From Aquicoccus porphyridii (GTDB lineage Bacteria; Pseudomonadota; Alphaproteobacteria; Rhodobacterales; Rhodobacteraceae): DNA of 64,000 bases. This document shows positions 9,816-18,043 of the stretch, piece by piece (the first letter of the stretch is position 1; the number at the start of each line of letters is the position of its first letter). Under the pieces are notes generated by a model, which did no database searches, was not told the origin of the DNA, and was given only the letters and a program-made list of their open reading frames with translations. A program made the position numbers and the translations under genes. Location: the NCBI RefSeq assembly GCF_008369105.1, contig NZ_VINQ01000013.1, positions 56,814-120,813 on the forward strand, in the 5' to 3' direction.

Positions 9816-10658
9816 ATGACCGTTCGCCCCTACCGTTCCGTTCTCTATATCCCCGGCTCGAAAGAGCGCGCGCTCGACAAGGCGCGGGGGCTGCCCGTCG
9901 ATGCGATCATCTTTGACCTTGAGGATGCAGTGACGCCCGATGCCAAGGTCGAGGCGCGCGCGACGCTGGCCAAGGCGCTCAAGGAGGGCGGGTATGGCAA
10001 GCGGGCGAAAATCATTCGGATCAACGCGCTCGATACCGAATGGGGCCGCGAGGATGCGCTGGCGGTCAAGGACATGGAAGCCGATGCCATCCTCCTGCCC
10101 AAGGTCGATAACGCGCTCGACGTGCAGGCGCTGGCCGACCTGGTGGGCAAGATGCCGATCTGGGCGATGATGGAGACCTGCCACGGTGTCTGGAACGCGA
10201 TGGAGGTGGCCGCGCATCCGCAGGTGCAAGGCTTCGTTGCGGGCACCAACGACCTCGCCAAGGAGCTCAACTGCCGCGCCCGGGCCGACCGCCTGCCGAT
10301 GATGGGGGCGCTCCAGATGATGCTGCTGGCTGCGCGGGCGCATGGGGTGATCGCGGTCGATGGCGTCTATAACCAGTTCAAGGATGACGACGGGCTGCGC
10401 GCCGAATGCGAACAGGGCCGTGATCTCGGGTTCGACGGCAAGACCCTCATCCACCCGGCGCAGGTCGATGTCACCAACGCGGTCTTTTCGCCCTCCGAGG
10501 CCGAGATCGACCTCGCCCGTCGCCAGATCGAAGCCTTCGAGGAGGTCGAGCGCACCGGGCAGGGCGTCGCCGTGGTCGATGGCAAGATCGTCGAGAACCT
10601 GCATGTCGAGACCGCGAAAAAGGTGCTTTCGATGGCCAGTTCGATCGCGTCATTGTAG
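9816..10658 (+). CDS. mcl2: (3S)-malyl-CoA thioesterase / CitE-like CoA ester lyase
   Basis: A 280-residue TIM-barrel protein of the HpcH/CitE family. It has RPYRSVLYIPGSKERALDKA at the N-terminus, IFDLEDAV (Mg binding) near residues 31-38, MMETCHGVWNA with the second acidic ligand, and TNDLAKEL. In R. sphaeroides the Mcl2 enzyme hydrolyses (3S)-malyl-CoA to malate and CoA, the last step of the ethylmalonyl-CoA pathway, and its gene also lies between mdh and mesaconyl-CoA hydratase. That shared context is the reason for this name over plain citrate lyase beta subunit. ATG at 9816 is preceded by CCGGAGA. Confidence 0.85.
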   Translation: MTVRPYRSVLYIPGSKERALDKARGLPVDAIIFDLEDAVTPDAKVEARATLAKALKEGGYGKRAKIIRINALDTEWGREDALAVKDMEADAILLPKVDNALDVQALADLVGKMPIWAMMETCHGVWNAMEVAAHPQVQGFVAGTNDLAKELNCRARADRLPMMGALQMMLLAARAHGVIAVDGVYNQFKDDDGLRAECEQGRDLGFDGKTLIHPAQVDVTNAVFSPSEAEIDLARRQIEAFEEVERTGQGVAVVDGKIVENLHVETAKKVLSMASSIASL

Positions 10659-10699
10659 GGTGGGGGCCAACCCACCGTTCCGAACGAAAAGGCATCCCC

Positions 10700-11245
10700 A
10701 TGACCCTTCTCATCCTCGGCGTCCTCTTGTGGTCGCTTGCCCATCTCTTCAAACGCCTCGCCCCGGCCCGCCGCGCCGCGATGGGTGACAAGGCAAGGGG
10801 CGCTGTGGCGCTCGCACTTCTGGTGTCGCTGGTGCTGATGGTGCTGGGCTATCGGGCGGCCGATCCCGGCATGATCTTCTGGGGCCGCACGCCGATGATG
10901 ACGGGAATCAACAACCTGTTGATGCTGGTCTCGGTCTATCTCTTCGCCGCCGCGGGCATGAAGACCCGCGTGACGCGGACCATCCGCCACCCGCAACTGA
11001 CGGCGGTCAAGGCCTGGGCACTGGCGCATCTGCTGGTCAATGGCGATCTGCCCTCGTTCATCCTCTTTGGCGGGATTCTGGCCTGGGCGGTGGTCGAGGT
11101 GATCCTGATCAACCGCCAAACGACATGGCAAAAGCCCGACCCCGCGCCCATGGGCAAGGAGATCGGCGCCCTCATCGGTACTGTAGTCGTGTTCGGGGTG
11201 ATCGCGCTCATCCATTCGTGGCTGGGCTATTACCCCTTCGGATAA
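10700..11245 (+). CDS. nnrU: NnrU family membrane protein
   Basis: A 181-residue integral membrane protein of the NnrU family with about five hydrophobic segments. The conserved part is TRTIRHPQLTAVKAWALAHL (about residues 95-114), followed by NGDLPSFILFG. NnrU was first seen near nitric-oxide reductase genes, but homologues are widespread in non-denitrifiers and the activity is unknown. It starts 41 nt after mcl2 and ends 25 nt before mch, so it is probably part of that operon. In this setting a link to denitrification is not supported. Confidence 0.9.
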   Translation: MTLLILGVLLWSLAHLFKRLAPARRAAMGDKARGAVALALLVSLVLMVLGYRAADPGMIFWGRTPMMTGINNLLMLVSVYLFAAAGMKTRVTRTIRHPQLTAVKAWALAHLLVNGDLPSFILFGGILAWAVVEVILINRQTTWQKPDPAPMGKEIGALIGTVVVFGVIALIHSWLGYYPFG

Positions 11246-11270
11246 TCCGCAAATTCAGGAGTATGCGCAT

Positions 11271-12302
11271 ATGGCCAAGACCAACCCGGGCCGGTTCTTC
11301 GAGGATTACAGACTGGGCGAGGTGATCGAACATGCCGCGCCGCGCACCGTGGGCGAGGGGGAGCGCGCGCTTTATCACGCGCTTTACCCGGCACGCCATG
11401 CGCTTTACTCGTCGGACGTGTTCGCGGCCCAAAGCGGGCTCGAGGGCAGCCCGATCGACGACCTTGCCGCTTTTCACGTGGTCTTTGGCAAGACCGTGCC
11501 GGATATCTCGCTCAATGCCGTGGCCAACCTCGGTTATGCCGAAGGCCGCTGGCTGAGGCCGGTCTATCCCGGCGACACGCTGCGCGCGGTGTCCGAGGTG
11601 ATCGGGCTCAAGCAGAATTCCAACGGCAAGACCGGCGTCGTCTGGGTGCGCACCACCGGGCTCAACCAGATGGACGAACCCGTGCTGAGCTATGTGCGCT
11701 GGGTCATGGTGCGCAAATCCGATCTCGACGCGCCCGCACCCGACACCGTGGTGCCCGACCTCAAGTCCACGCTGGCCGCCGACGATCTGGCGATTCCCGA
11801 GGGGCTCGACTTCTCGGGTTACGATTTCGCGCTGGCGGGCGAGCCGCATCGCTGGGGCGATTACGAGGTGGGCGAAGTGATCGACCATGTCGATGGCGTG
11901 ACCATCGAGGAGGCCGAGCACATGATCGCCACGCGCCTGTGGCAGAACACCGCCAAGGTGCATTTCGACGCCACCTTCCGCCCCGATGGCCAGCGGCTCA
12001 TCTATGGCGGGCACGTGATCTCGATGGCCCGCGCGCTGTCGTTCAACGGGCTGGCCAATGCGCAGATGATCGTCGGGCTGAATGGCGGCGCGCATGCCAA
12101 CCCGTGCTTTGCCGGGCTGACGGTCAAGGCGTGGTCCGTCGTGCTCGACAAGGCCGAAACGCCCGCGCCGGGGGTGGGCGCGATCCGGCTGCGGCTGGTG
12201 GCCACGTCGGACGGATCGGTGGGCAAATTGAAGGGCGCGGACGGCAAGTACCTGCCCGGCGTGCTGCTCGATCTCGATTACTGGGCGCTGATGCCAGTAT
12301 GA
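11271..12302 (+). CDS. mch: Mesaconyl-CoA hydratase (beta-methylmalyl-CoA dehydratase)
   Basis: A 343-residue double hot-dog (MaoC-like) hydratase. It interconverts mesaconyl-CoA and beta-methylmalyl-CoA in the ethylmalonyl-CoA pathway. The protein starts MAKTNPGRFFEDYRLGEVIE. Both halves carry hot-dog features: RPVYPGDTLRA in the first and the HVISMARALSFNGLANAQ region in the second. The length, the start and its position between nnrU and the sdh operon match the R. sphaeroides enzyme. CAGGAG precedes ATG at 11271. Its product feeds the malyl-CoA lyase step, whose relative lies two genes upstream. Confidence 0.93.
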   Translation: MAKTNPGRFFEDYRLGEVIEHAAPRTVGEGERALYHALYPARHALYSSDVFAAQSGLEGSPIDDLAAFHVVFGKTVPDISLNAVANLGYAEGRWLRPVYPGDTLRAVSEVIGLKQNSNGKTGVVWVRTTGLNQMDEPVLSYVRWVMVRKSDLDAPAPDTVVPDLKSTLAADDLAIPEGLDFSGYDFALAGEPHRWGDYEVGEVIDHVDGVTIEEAEHMIATRLWQNTAKVHFDATFRPDGQRLIYGGHVISMARALSFNGLANAQMIVGLNGGAHANPCFAGLTVKAWSVVLDKAETPAPGVGAIRLRLVATSDGSVGKLKGADGKYLPGVLLDLDYWALMPV

Positions 12303-12313
12303 TGCGGGTCGGG

Positions 12314-12421
12314 TTTTGTGATCACAAAGCAGACTCACCATGCCGGGACAGGGGGGTGATTTGTGCGAGATTCATGTTGCAACCCGAATTGTGATCACGC
12401 AAATAAATCCGTGATCACAAC
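12314..12421. promoter_or_regulatory. Three GTGATCAC palindromes upstream of sdhC
   Basis: Site 1 is TTTTGTGATCACAAAG, with a perfect 14-bp palindrome at 12315-12328. Site 2 has its core at 12391-12398 and site 3 at 12411-12418, with centres 20 bp apart, again about two helical turns. Their flanks are A/T rich (AATTGTGATCACGC and CCGTGATCACAACA). The pattern of a close pair at about two turns is shared with the sucC promoter, which argues for one regulator acting on both TCA-cycle operons. Confidence 0.65.
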
Positions 12422-12565
12422 AGGCCGGATTATTTGGAGAATTTGCCCAAAACCGTGGCGTCATGCGTCAAACACCCGTGACTCCGCCCTGCAATCCGTT
12501 CTAATCATGGAACAGGCATCGCACGTATACCGACGTGTGCAAACCGAACAACAGGGGGATCGCCC

Positions 12566-12949
12566 ATGGCCGAGACAAAGCAAGTCGAACGCCCGCTCAG
12601 CCCGCACATCCAGATTTATCGCCCGCAACTGACGTCGATCACCTCGATCCTGACGCGGATCACCGGCAACGCGCTCATCGTCGCCGCGATCCTCGTGGTC
12701 TGGTGGTTGCTCGCCGCGGCGGTCTCGGATGCGTATTTCGCCACGGCCAACGCGGTCATGACCTCGTGGTTCGGGGATCTGGTGATGACGCTCTCGCTCC
12801 TGGGCATCTGGTATCACTACCTTGCCGGGCTGCGGCATCTCTATTTCGACGCGGGTCACGGGCTTGATATCGAAACCGCCGAGAAGCTGGGCATCGCCTG
12901 CCTTGTCGGGTCGGTCGTCCTGACCGTCATCACCATTCTGATCGTGTGA
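12566..12949 (+). CDS. sdhC: Succinate dehydrogenase cytochrome b556 subunit
   Basis: Large membrane anchor of succinate:quinone oxidoreductase (complex II). The 127-residue protein starts with the family motif RPLSPHIQIYRPQ (residues 9-21) and has three membrane helices. The haem-ligand region HYLAGLRHLYFD (about residues 87-98) contains the expected histidines. AGGGGG lies just before ATG at 12566. It is the first gene of sdhC-sdhD-sdhA-lipoprotein-sdhB, downstream of the GTGATCAC palindromes. Sure. Confidence 0.96.
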   Translation: MAETKQVERPLSPHIQIYRPQLTSITSILTRITGNALIVAAILVVWWLLAAAVSDAYFATANAVMTSWFGDLVMTLSLLGIWYHYLAGLRHLYFDAGHGLDIETAEKLGIACLVGSVVLTVITILIV

Positions 12950-12959
12950 GGGCCAAGCC

Positions 12960-13331
12960 ATGCGTTACCTGACCGACCGCAAACGCGCCGAGGGCAAAGG
13001 CGCCTCGCATACCGGCACCGAACATCACTGGCACATGACCGTCAGCGCCGTGGCGCTGGCCTTTCTGGTGCCCACCTTCCTGATCATCTTCGGAGGCGCG
13101 CTGGGCGGCACCCGCGAAGAGGTGCTGGCCACGTTCGCGCGCCCCTTCCCGGCGATCCTGACCGGGCTCACCCTCCTGGTGGGGATGATGCATTTCAAGA
13201 ATGGCGCAAAGATGATGATCGAGGATTACTGGCAGGGCACGATGCGCAAGGCGCTGATCATGCTGGTGGTTGGCCTCTCATGGACCATCGCCGCCACCGG
13301 GCTTTACGCGCTCGCCAGGATCGCATTGTGA
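12960..13331 (+). CDS. sdhD: Succinate dehydrogenase small membrane anchor subunit
   Basis: Second membrane anchor of complex II, 123 residues. It shows three hydrophobic helices (about residues 26-48, 59-76 and 93-118) and a histidine near residue 69 ([15 protein letters not shown]) in the conserved region that binds haem or quinone in this family. It starts 10 nt after sdhC and ends 10 nt before sdhA. SdhD is poorly conserved in general; the call rests on position and topology as well as on the IEDY region. Confidence 0.94.
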   Translation: MRYLTDRKRAEGKGASHTGTEHHWHMTVSAVALAFLVPTFLIIFGGALGGTREEVLATFARPFPAILTGLTLLVGMMHFKNGAKMMIEDYWQGTMRKALIMLVVGLSWTIAATGLYALARIAL

Positions 13332-13341
13332 AGGATTGACC

Positions 13342-15147
13342 ATGGCTGCTTACGAATACGAAACACATGAATATGACGTGGTCGTGGTCGGCGCCGGCGG
13401 CGCGGGCCTGCGCGCCACGCTTGGCATGGCCGAACAGGGGCTGCGCACCGCCTGCGTGACCAAGGTCTTCCCGACCCGCTCGCACACCGTGGCGGCACAG
13501 GGCGGCATCGCCGCCTCGCTTTCGAACATGGGGCCGGACCATTGGCAGTGGCACATGTTCGATACCGTGAAAGGGTCCGACTATCTGGGCGATACGGATG
13601 CGATGGAATATCTCGCCCGCGAGGCGCCCAAGGCGGTTTACGAGCTCGAGCATTACGGCGTGCCGTTCTCGCGCACCGAAGAGGGCAAGATCTATCAACG
13701 CCCGTTCGGCGGCCACACCACCGAGTTCGGCGAAGGCCCGGCGGTGCAGCGCACCTGCGCCGCCGCCGACCGCACCGGCCACGCCATCCTGCACACGCTC
13801 TATGGCCAGTCGCTCAAGAACAACGCCGAATTCTATGTCGAGTATTTCGCCATCGACCTCGTCATGAGCGACGATGGCGCCTGCACCGGTGTCGTCTGCT
13901 GGAAGCTCGACGACGGCACCATGCACGTGTTCAACGCCAAGATGGTCGTGCTGGCCACCGGCGGCTATGGCCGCGCCTATTTCAGCGCGACCTCGGCCCA
14001 TACCTGCACCGGTGATGGCAACGGCATGGTGGCGCGTGCGGGCCTGCCGCTTCAGGATATGGAATTCGTGCAGTTCCACCCCACCGGCATCTACGGCGCG
14101 GGCTGCCTCATCACCGAGGGCGCGCGCGGCGAAGGCGGGTATCTCACCAATTCCGAGGGCGAACGCTTCATGGAGCGCTATGCCCCGCAATACAAGGATC
14201 TCGCCCCGCGCGACTATGTCAGCCGCTCGATGACGATGGAAATCCGTGAGGGCCGCGGCGTCGGCCCCGAGGGCGACCACATCCACCTCAACCTCAGCCA
14301 CCTGCCCGCTGAGGCGCTGGCCGAGCGTCTGCCCGGTATCTCGGAAAGTGCGCGCATCTTTGCCGGGGTCGATGTCACCAAGGAACCGATCCCGGTCCTG
14401 CCGACGGTGCATTACAACATGGGCGGCATCCCGACCAACTACTGGGGCGAGGTGCTGAGCCCCACCAAGAGCGACCCTAACGCCGTGGTGCCCGGCCTCA
14501 TGGCCGTGGGCGAGGCCGCCTGCGCCAGCGTGCATGGCGCCAACCGGCTGGGCTCGAACTCGCTCATCGACCTCGTGGTGTTTGGTCGCGCCGCCGCGAT
14601 CCGCGCGGGCAAGGTGGTCGATCCCGAGACCTCCAACGCCCCCCTCAACACGGCATCGGTGGACAAGGCGTTCGACCGGTTCGACGGGCTGCGCCACGCC
14701 AAGGGCACGGTCCCGACCGCGGAATTGCGGCTCGAGATGCAAAAGACCATGCAATCCGATGCCGCCGTGTTCCGGGCCTCCAAGACGCTGGCGGAAGGCG
14801 TCGAGAAGATGACCGCCATTGCCGGCAAGATGGACGATCTTTCCGTCACCGATCGCAGCCTTGTGTGGAACAGCGACCTGATGGAGACGCTCGAACTTGC
14901 CAACCTCATGCCCAACGCGATGGCCACCATCGTCGGCGCCGAGGCCCGCCATGAAAGCCGCGGCGCCCATGCCCACGAGGACTACGACAAGCGTGACGAC
15001 AAGAACTGGCGCGTCCACACCATCGCCCATGTCGATGGGCCCAAGGTGACGCTCTCCTATCGCGACGTGATCAAGGACCCGCTCACCACCGAGAAAGAGG
15101 GCGGCATCGCGCTCAAGAAAATCGCGCCCAAGGCGCGCACATTCTGA
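13342..15147 (+). CDS. sdhA: Succinate dehydrogenase flavoprotein subunit
   Basis: Catalytic FAD subunit of complex II, 601 residues, oxidising succinate to fumarate. The dinucleotide fold is [16 protein letters not shown] (about residues 13-28). [10 protein letters not shown] carries the histidine that binds FAD covalently. GARGEGGYL and HYNMGG belong to the substrate site. The frame is open back to 13270 inside sdhD, but ATG at 13342 fits the family start and leaves a 10-nt gap. Its stop overlaps the next start by one base (TGATG). Sure. Confidence 0.98.
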   Translation: MAAYEYETHEYDVVVVGAGGAGLRATLGMAEQGLRTACVTKVFPTRSHTVAAQGGIAASLSNMGPDHWQWHMFDTVKGSDYLGDTDAMEYLAREAPKAVYELEHYGVPFSRTEEGKIYQRPFGGHTTEFGEGPAVQRTCAAADRTGHAILHTLYGQSLKNNAEFYVEYFAIDLVMSDDGACTGVVCWKLDDGTMHVFNAKMVVLATGGYGRAYFSATSAHTCTGDGNGMVARAGLPLQDMEFVQFHPTGIYGAGCLITEGARGEGGYLTNSEGERFMERYAPQYKDLAPRDYVSRSMTMEIREGRGVGPEGDHIHLNLSHLPAEALAERLPGISESARIFAGVDVTKEPIPVLPTVHYNMGGIPTNYWGEVLSPTKSDPNAVVPGLMAVGEAACASVHGANRLGSNSLIDLVVFGRAAAIRAGKVVDPETSNAPLNTASVDKAFDRFDGLRHAKGTVPTAELRLEMQKTMQSDAAVFRASKTLAEGVEKMTAIAGKMDDLSVTDRSLVWNSDLMETLELANLMPNAMATIVGAEARHESRGAHAHEDYDKRDDKNWRVHTIAHVDGPKVTLSYRDVIKDPLTTEKEGGIALKKIAPKARTF

Positions 15148-15467
15148 TGCGGATGGCGCTGGCCATTTCTGCCCTCGTGGCTGTGGTGGGGTGCGACCTG
15201 GCCCAACAGGCGGCCGATGATGTCGCGCGCGGACAGGCCAAGCGCGCCGTCGACGGGGTCGTGGCCGAGCGTCTGCCGGGGGTGAACGTGGCCCCCGTCA
15301 CCGATTGCATCATCGAGGAAGCCACGGCGCAGGAAATCCTGCAGATCGCGGCAAGTTCCACCACCGGCGCGACCGGCGAAGTCACCCAGATGGTGCTTCA
15401 GATCGCACAGCGCCCCGCCGCCGCGACCTGCATGGCGCTGAACGGCGCCGCGCTGCTGAAAACGTGA
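15147..15467 (+). CDS. Small putative lipoprotein encoded between sdhA and sdhB
   Basis: A 106-residue protein of unknown function. The N-terminus [20 protein letters not shown] looks like a lipoprotein signal, with a lipobox ending at Cys16 (VVGC); the rest is Ala-rich and helical, with two further cysteines. The start overlaps the sdhA stop by one base (TGATG), so translation is coupled, and the stop is 12 nt before sdhB. From memory, Rhodobacter genomes also have extra small genes between sdhA and sdhB, so it may be a lineage-specific complex II accessory, but this is inference. Confidence 0.8.
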   Translation: MRMALAISALVAVVGCDLAQQAADDVARGQAKRAVDGVVAERLPGVNVAPVTDCIIEEATAQEILQIAASSTTGATGEVTQMVLQIAQRPAAATCMALNGAALLKT

Positions 15468-15479
15468 GGAAATAGACCC

Positions 15480-16256
15480 ATGGTTCAACTGACCCTCCCC
15501 AAGAATTCGCGCATGACGACGGGCAAGACATGGCCCAAGCCCGAGGGCAAGAACGTGCGCAAGTTCCAGATCTACCGCTGGAGCCCGGATGACGGCAAGA
15601 ACCCGCAGCTCGATACCTATTTCGTCGATCTCGACGATTGCGGCCCGATGATTCTCGACGCGCTGATCTACATCAAGAACAAGATCGACCCGACGCTGAC
15701 CTTCCGCCGCTCCTGCCGCGAGGGCATTTGCGGCTCCTGCGCGATGAACATCGACGGGATCAACACGCTGGCCTGCATCTATGGCATGGACGAGGTCAAG
15801 GGCGACGTGAAGATCTACCCGCTGCCGCATATGCCGGTGGTCAAGGACCTGATCCCCGACCTGACCCATTTCTACGCCCAGCACGCCAGCATCATGCCGT
15901 GGCTCGAAACCAAGACCAACCGCCCCGCGAAAGAGTGGAGACAGTCGATCGAGGACCGCAAGAAACTCGACGGGCTTTATGAATGCGTGATGTGCGCCTC
16001 CTGTTCGACCGCCTGCCCGTCCTATTGGTGGAACGGTGACAAGTATCTCGGCCCGGCCGCGCTCCTGCATGCCTATCGCTGGATCATCGATTCACGCGAC
16101 GAGGCCACGGGCGAACGGCTCGACGATCTCGAAGATCCGTTCAAGCTCTACCGCTGCCACACCATCATGAACTGCACCAAGACCTGTCCCAAGGGCCTCA
16201 ACCCGGCCGAGGCGATCGCCGAGATCAAGCGCATGATGGTCAACCGGGTGGTGTGA
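15480..16256 (+). CDS. sdhB: Succinate dehydrogenase iron-sulfur subunit
   Basis: Electron-transfer subunit of complex II, 258 residues. The 2Fe-2S plant-ferredoxin motif is CREGICGSC (about residues 79-87) with a further Cys in LACIYG. The C-terminal part carries the 4Fe-4S and 3Fe-4S ligands in [16 protein letters not shown] and [17 protein letters not shown]. Electrons pass from SdhA through these centres to quinone. It closes the sdh operon; a GC-rich hairpin followed by ATTTT lies just downstream. Confidence 0.97.
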   Translation: MVQLTLPKNSRMTTGKTWPKPEGKNVRKFQIYRWSPDDGKNPQLDTYFVDLDDCGPMILDALIYIKNKIDPTLTFRRSCREGICGSCAMNIDGINTLACIYGMDEVKGDVKIYPLPHMPVVKDLIPDLTHFYAQHASIMPWLETKTNRPAKEWRQSIEDRKKLDGLYECVMCASCSTACPSYWWNGDKYLGPAALLHAYRWIIDSRDEATGERLDDLEDPFKLYRCHTIMNCTKTCPKGLNPAEAIAEIKRMMVNRVV

Positions 16257-16257
16257 C

Positions 16258-16296
16258 GCGCCCCGCCGCACCCGGTCGCGGGGTGGCGGATTTTCG
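16258..16296 (+). terminator. Possible terminator of the sdh operon
   Basis: CCCCGC and GCGGGG pair around a loop of about 11 nt, extended by a second pairing on the outer side, and are followed by ATTTTCG. The T-run is short, so this is only a candidate. Confidence 0.4.
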
Positions 16297-16378
16297 CGAA
16301 ATCCTGAAACACCGCGCGCCGGTGGTTGCGTCATGCGTGTCAACTGACCTTAATCTACCCGCAAGGGAGGATTGCGCG

Positions 16379-17521
16379 ATGACCACAACCATCTGTCTGG
16401 GCACCACCAAGGGGGCCTTTCTGATCACATCACCCGGTGCGCGGAGCGATTGGCGCGTGTCGGGTCCGCATTGCGACGGCTGGCCGATCAATCATGTGCT
16501 TGGCGATCCCGATACCGGTTCGATCTGGGCCGCGGGCGGCGGCGAATGGAATGGCGCGGGAATCTGGCACTCGGATGATGGCGGGCAAAGCTGGGAATTG
16601 TCGCATCTCGCGGGCGGGATGGCCGATGAATGGGCGGCCAACGATGCCGATCTCGCCGCGATGCTCGGCTGGACGCCAACTGATTTCCCCTTCCCCGGCG
16701 AGATCGACGCGATCTGGTCGCTGCACAGGGCCGATGGCGCGCTTTATGCGGGGGCCAAGCCCGCGAACCTCTATGTGAGCCACGACAACGGCAAGACGTG
16801 GGAGCGCAACACGGCATTGGCGGAATTTCCCGACCGCGACGCCTGGAGCCCCGGCGCCGCGGGGCTGACATTGCACACGATCCTGTCCGCCCCGGACGAT
16901 CCGGCGCGGATGTGGCTGGGCGTTTCCGCCGCGGGCGTCTTCGCGACCGAGGATGGCGGCGCAAACTGGGACCGGCGCAACCGGTTGTCGAACACGGTGG
17001 CCGAGGGCGCGCATGATCACCCCGCCGCACCGACCGGGGGCGAGATCGGCCATTGCGTTCACAACATGGCCCGCGCCGCCGACGGCACGATCTACCAGCA
17101 GAACCACCACGGCACATGGCGGTCGCGCGATGACGGGCGCCATTGGGACGACATCGGCGCTGGCCTGCCGTCGACATTCGGGTTTCCGGTTGCGGTGCAT
17201 CCGTCCGATCCGCAATCCCTCTGGGTGATCCCCCTCAATGGCGACATGGCGGGCCGGTTTCCCCCGGACGCCCGCGCGGCGGTCTGGAAATCCACCGACG
17301 GCGGCGAGACATGGACCGACAAGCGTGCCGGCCTGCCGGGCGAGGCCTGTTACTTCACGGTTCTGCGGCAAGCCATGGCAACCGACCGGGCCGACCCGGC
17401 GGGCGTCTATTTCGGAACCAACACAGGCTCGGTCTTTGCCAGCTTCGACGAGGGTGAAACCTGGTCCGAAATCGCCCGCCACCTGCCCACGATCCTCTCG
17501 GTCGAGGTGATGACCCGTTGA
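16379..17521 (+). CDS. BNR/Asp-box repeat beta-propeller protein
   Basis: A 380-residue protein built from BNR (Asp-box) repeats, as in sialidases, VPS10 and plant HCF136-like propellers. Six boxes of the form SxDxGxxW can be read: SDDGGQSW, SHDNGKTW, TEDGGANW, SRDDGRHW, STDGGETW and SFDEGETW. There is no obvious signal peptide and no sialidase catalytic triad that I can identify, so an enzymatic role is unproven. ATG at 16379 has a strong AAGGGAGG site; the frame is open upstream to 16253, overlapping the sdhB stop, but that start lacks support. It stands alone between sdhB and a small membrane protein. Confidence 0.82.
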   Translation: MTTTICLGTTKGAFLITSPGARSDWRVSGPHCDGWPINHVLGDPDTGSIWAAGGGEWNGAGIWHSDDGGQSWELSHLAGGMADEWAANDADLAAMLGWTPTDFPFPGEIDAIWSLHRADGALYAGAKPANLYVSHDNGKTWERNTALAEFPDRDAWSPGAAGLTLHTILSAPDDPARMWLGVSAAGVFATEDGGANWDRRNRLSNTVAEGAHDHPAAPTGGEIGHCVHNMARAADGTIYQQNHHGTWRSRDDGRHWDDIGAGLPSTFGFPVAVHPSDPQSLWVIPLNGDMAGRFPPDARAAVWKSTDGGETWTDKRAGLPGEACYFTVLRQAMATDRADPAGVYFGTNTGSVFASFDEGETWSEIARHLPTILSVEVMTR

Positions 17522-17659
17522 ACGTGCCCCCCGGCTCGCGAAGACCGGGCGTTGGCTCCGGCGGCAGGTCCGATGCATGTTCATCCCCCCGCCTTTCCCC
17601 CACGTGATGCGCGCGCTATAGAACGGGTTCCCGCGCCTGCCCGCAACACGAGGCCCCGC

Positions 17660-17869
17660 ATGATCATCGTCGCTGGCCTCATCCTGGCCTTCATCCTGAT
17701 CCTGATCTTTTCCAACCGCACCACGCGCCATTGCCGCTGGCGGGCCCAAGGCGTAGCGGAGGACGGCGCGCGCGACTTTCGCTGCATGGCCTGCGGCGCC
17801 CGCACCACCACGCCCGACGGCAGCCCGCCAAAGGTCTGCCTGCGCCCCGACACAACGCCGCGCGCGTGA
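17660..17869 (+). CDS. Small membrane-anchored zinc-ribbon-like protein
   Basis: A 69-residue protein with one N-terminal membrane helix (residues 1-18) followed by a basic region with cysteines in CRW, CMACG and VCL arrangements, like a degenerate zinc ribbon. ATG at 17660 follows GAGGCCC, a weak ribosome site. A TATAGA-like box lies about 40 bases upstream. I do not recognise a named family and cannot assign a function. Confidence 0.55.
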   Translation: MIIVAGLILAFILILIFSNRTTRHCRWRAQGVAEDGARDFRCMACGARTTTPDGSPPKVCLRPDTTPRA

Positions 17870-17880
17870 AAAATCGTGCG

Positions 17881-18031
17881 GGCCGCGCATTTTCCATCTT
17901 GATCCGACTCGGGCTTTGCCCCAAATGCACGGCCAAGACGCCAACGCACGCGCCTCTGTTCTCACAGGCACACATGCAGCGACGTAACGTCTCTGATTGC
18001 AACCCGTCCGGCCTTCACACGCCGGGGTCTC
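17881..18031 (+). promoter_or_regulatory. Structured 5' leader of the ornithine decarboxylase gene
   Basis: Between the small membrane-protein gene and the decarboxylase there is a 12-bp stem with one mismatch, GGCCGCGCATTT (17881-17892) with AAATGCACGGCC (17923-17934), enclosing a small GGGC/GCCC hairpin. Further downstream lie GACG/CGTC and a CCGGC/GCCGG hairpin just before the ribosome site. A leader RNA called speF is known upstream of ornithine decarboxylase genes in alphaproteobacteria; this may be a member, but I cannot match the consensus from memory. Confidence 0.45.
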
Positions 18032-18043
18032 TTGGAGATGACC

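Noticed and set aside
12363..12632. Small frames in the sdhC upstream region
   Set aside because: They cover the palindromes and the beginning of sdhC in the wrong frame and lack ribosome sites.
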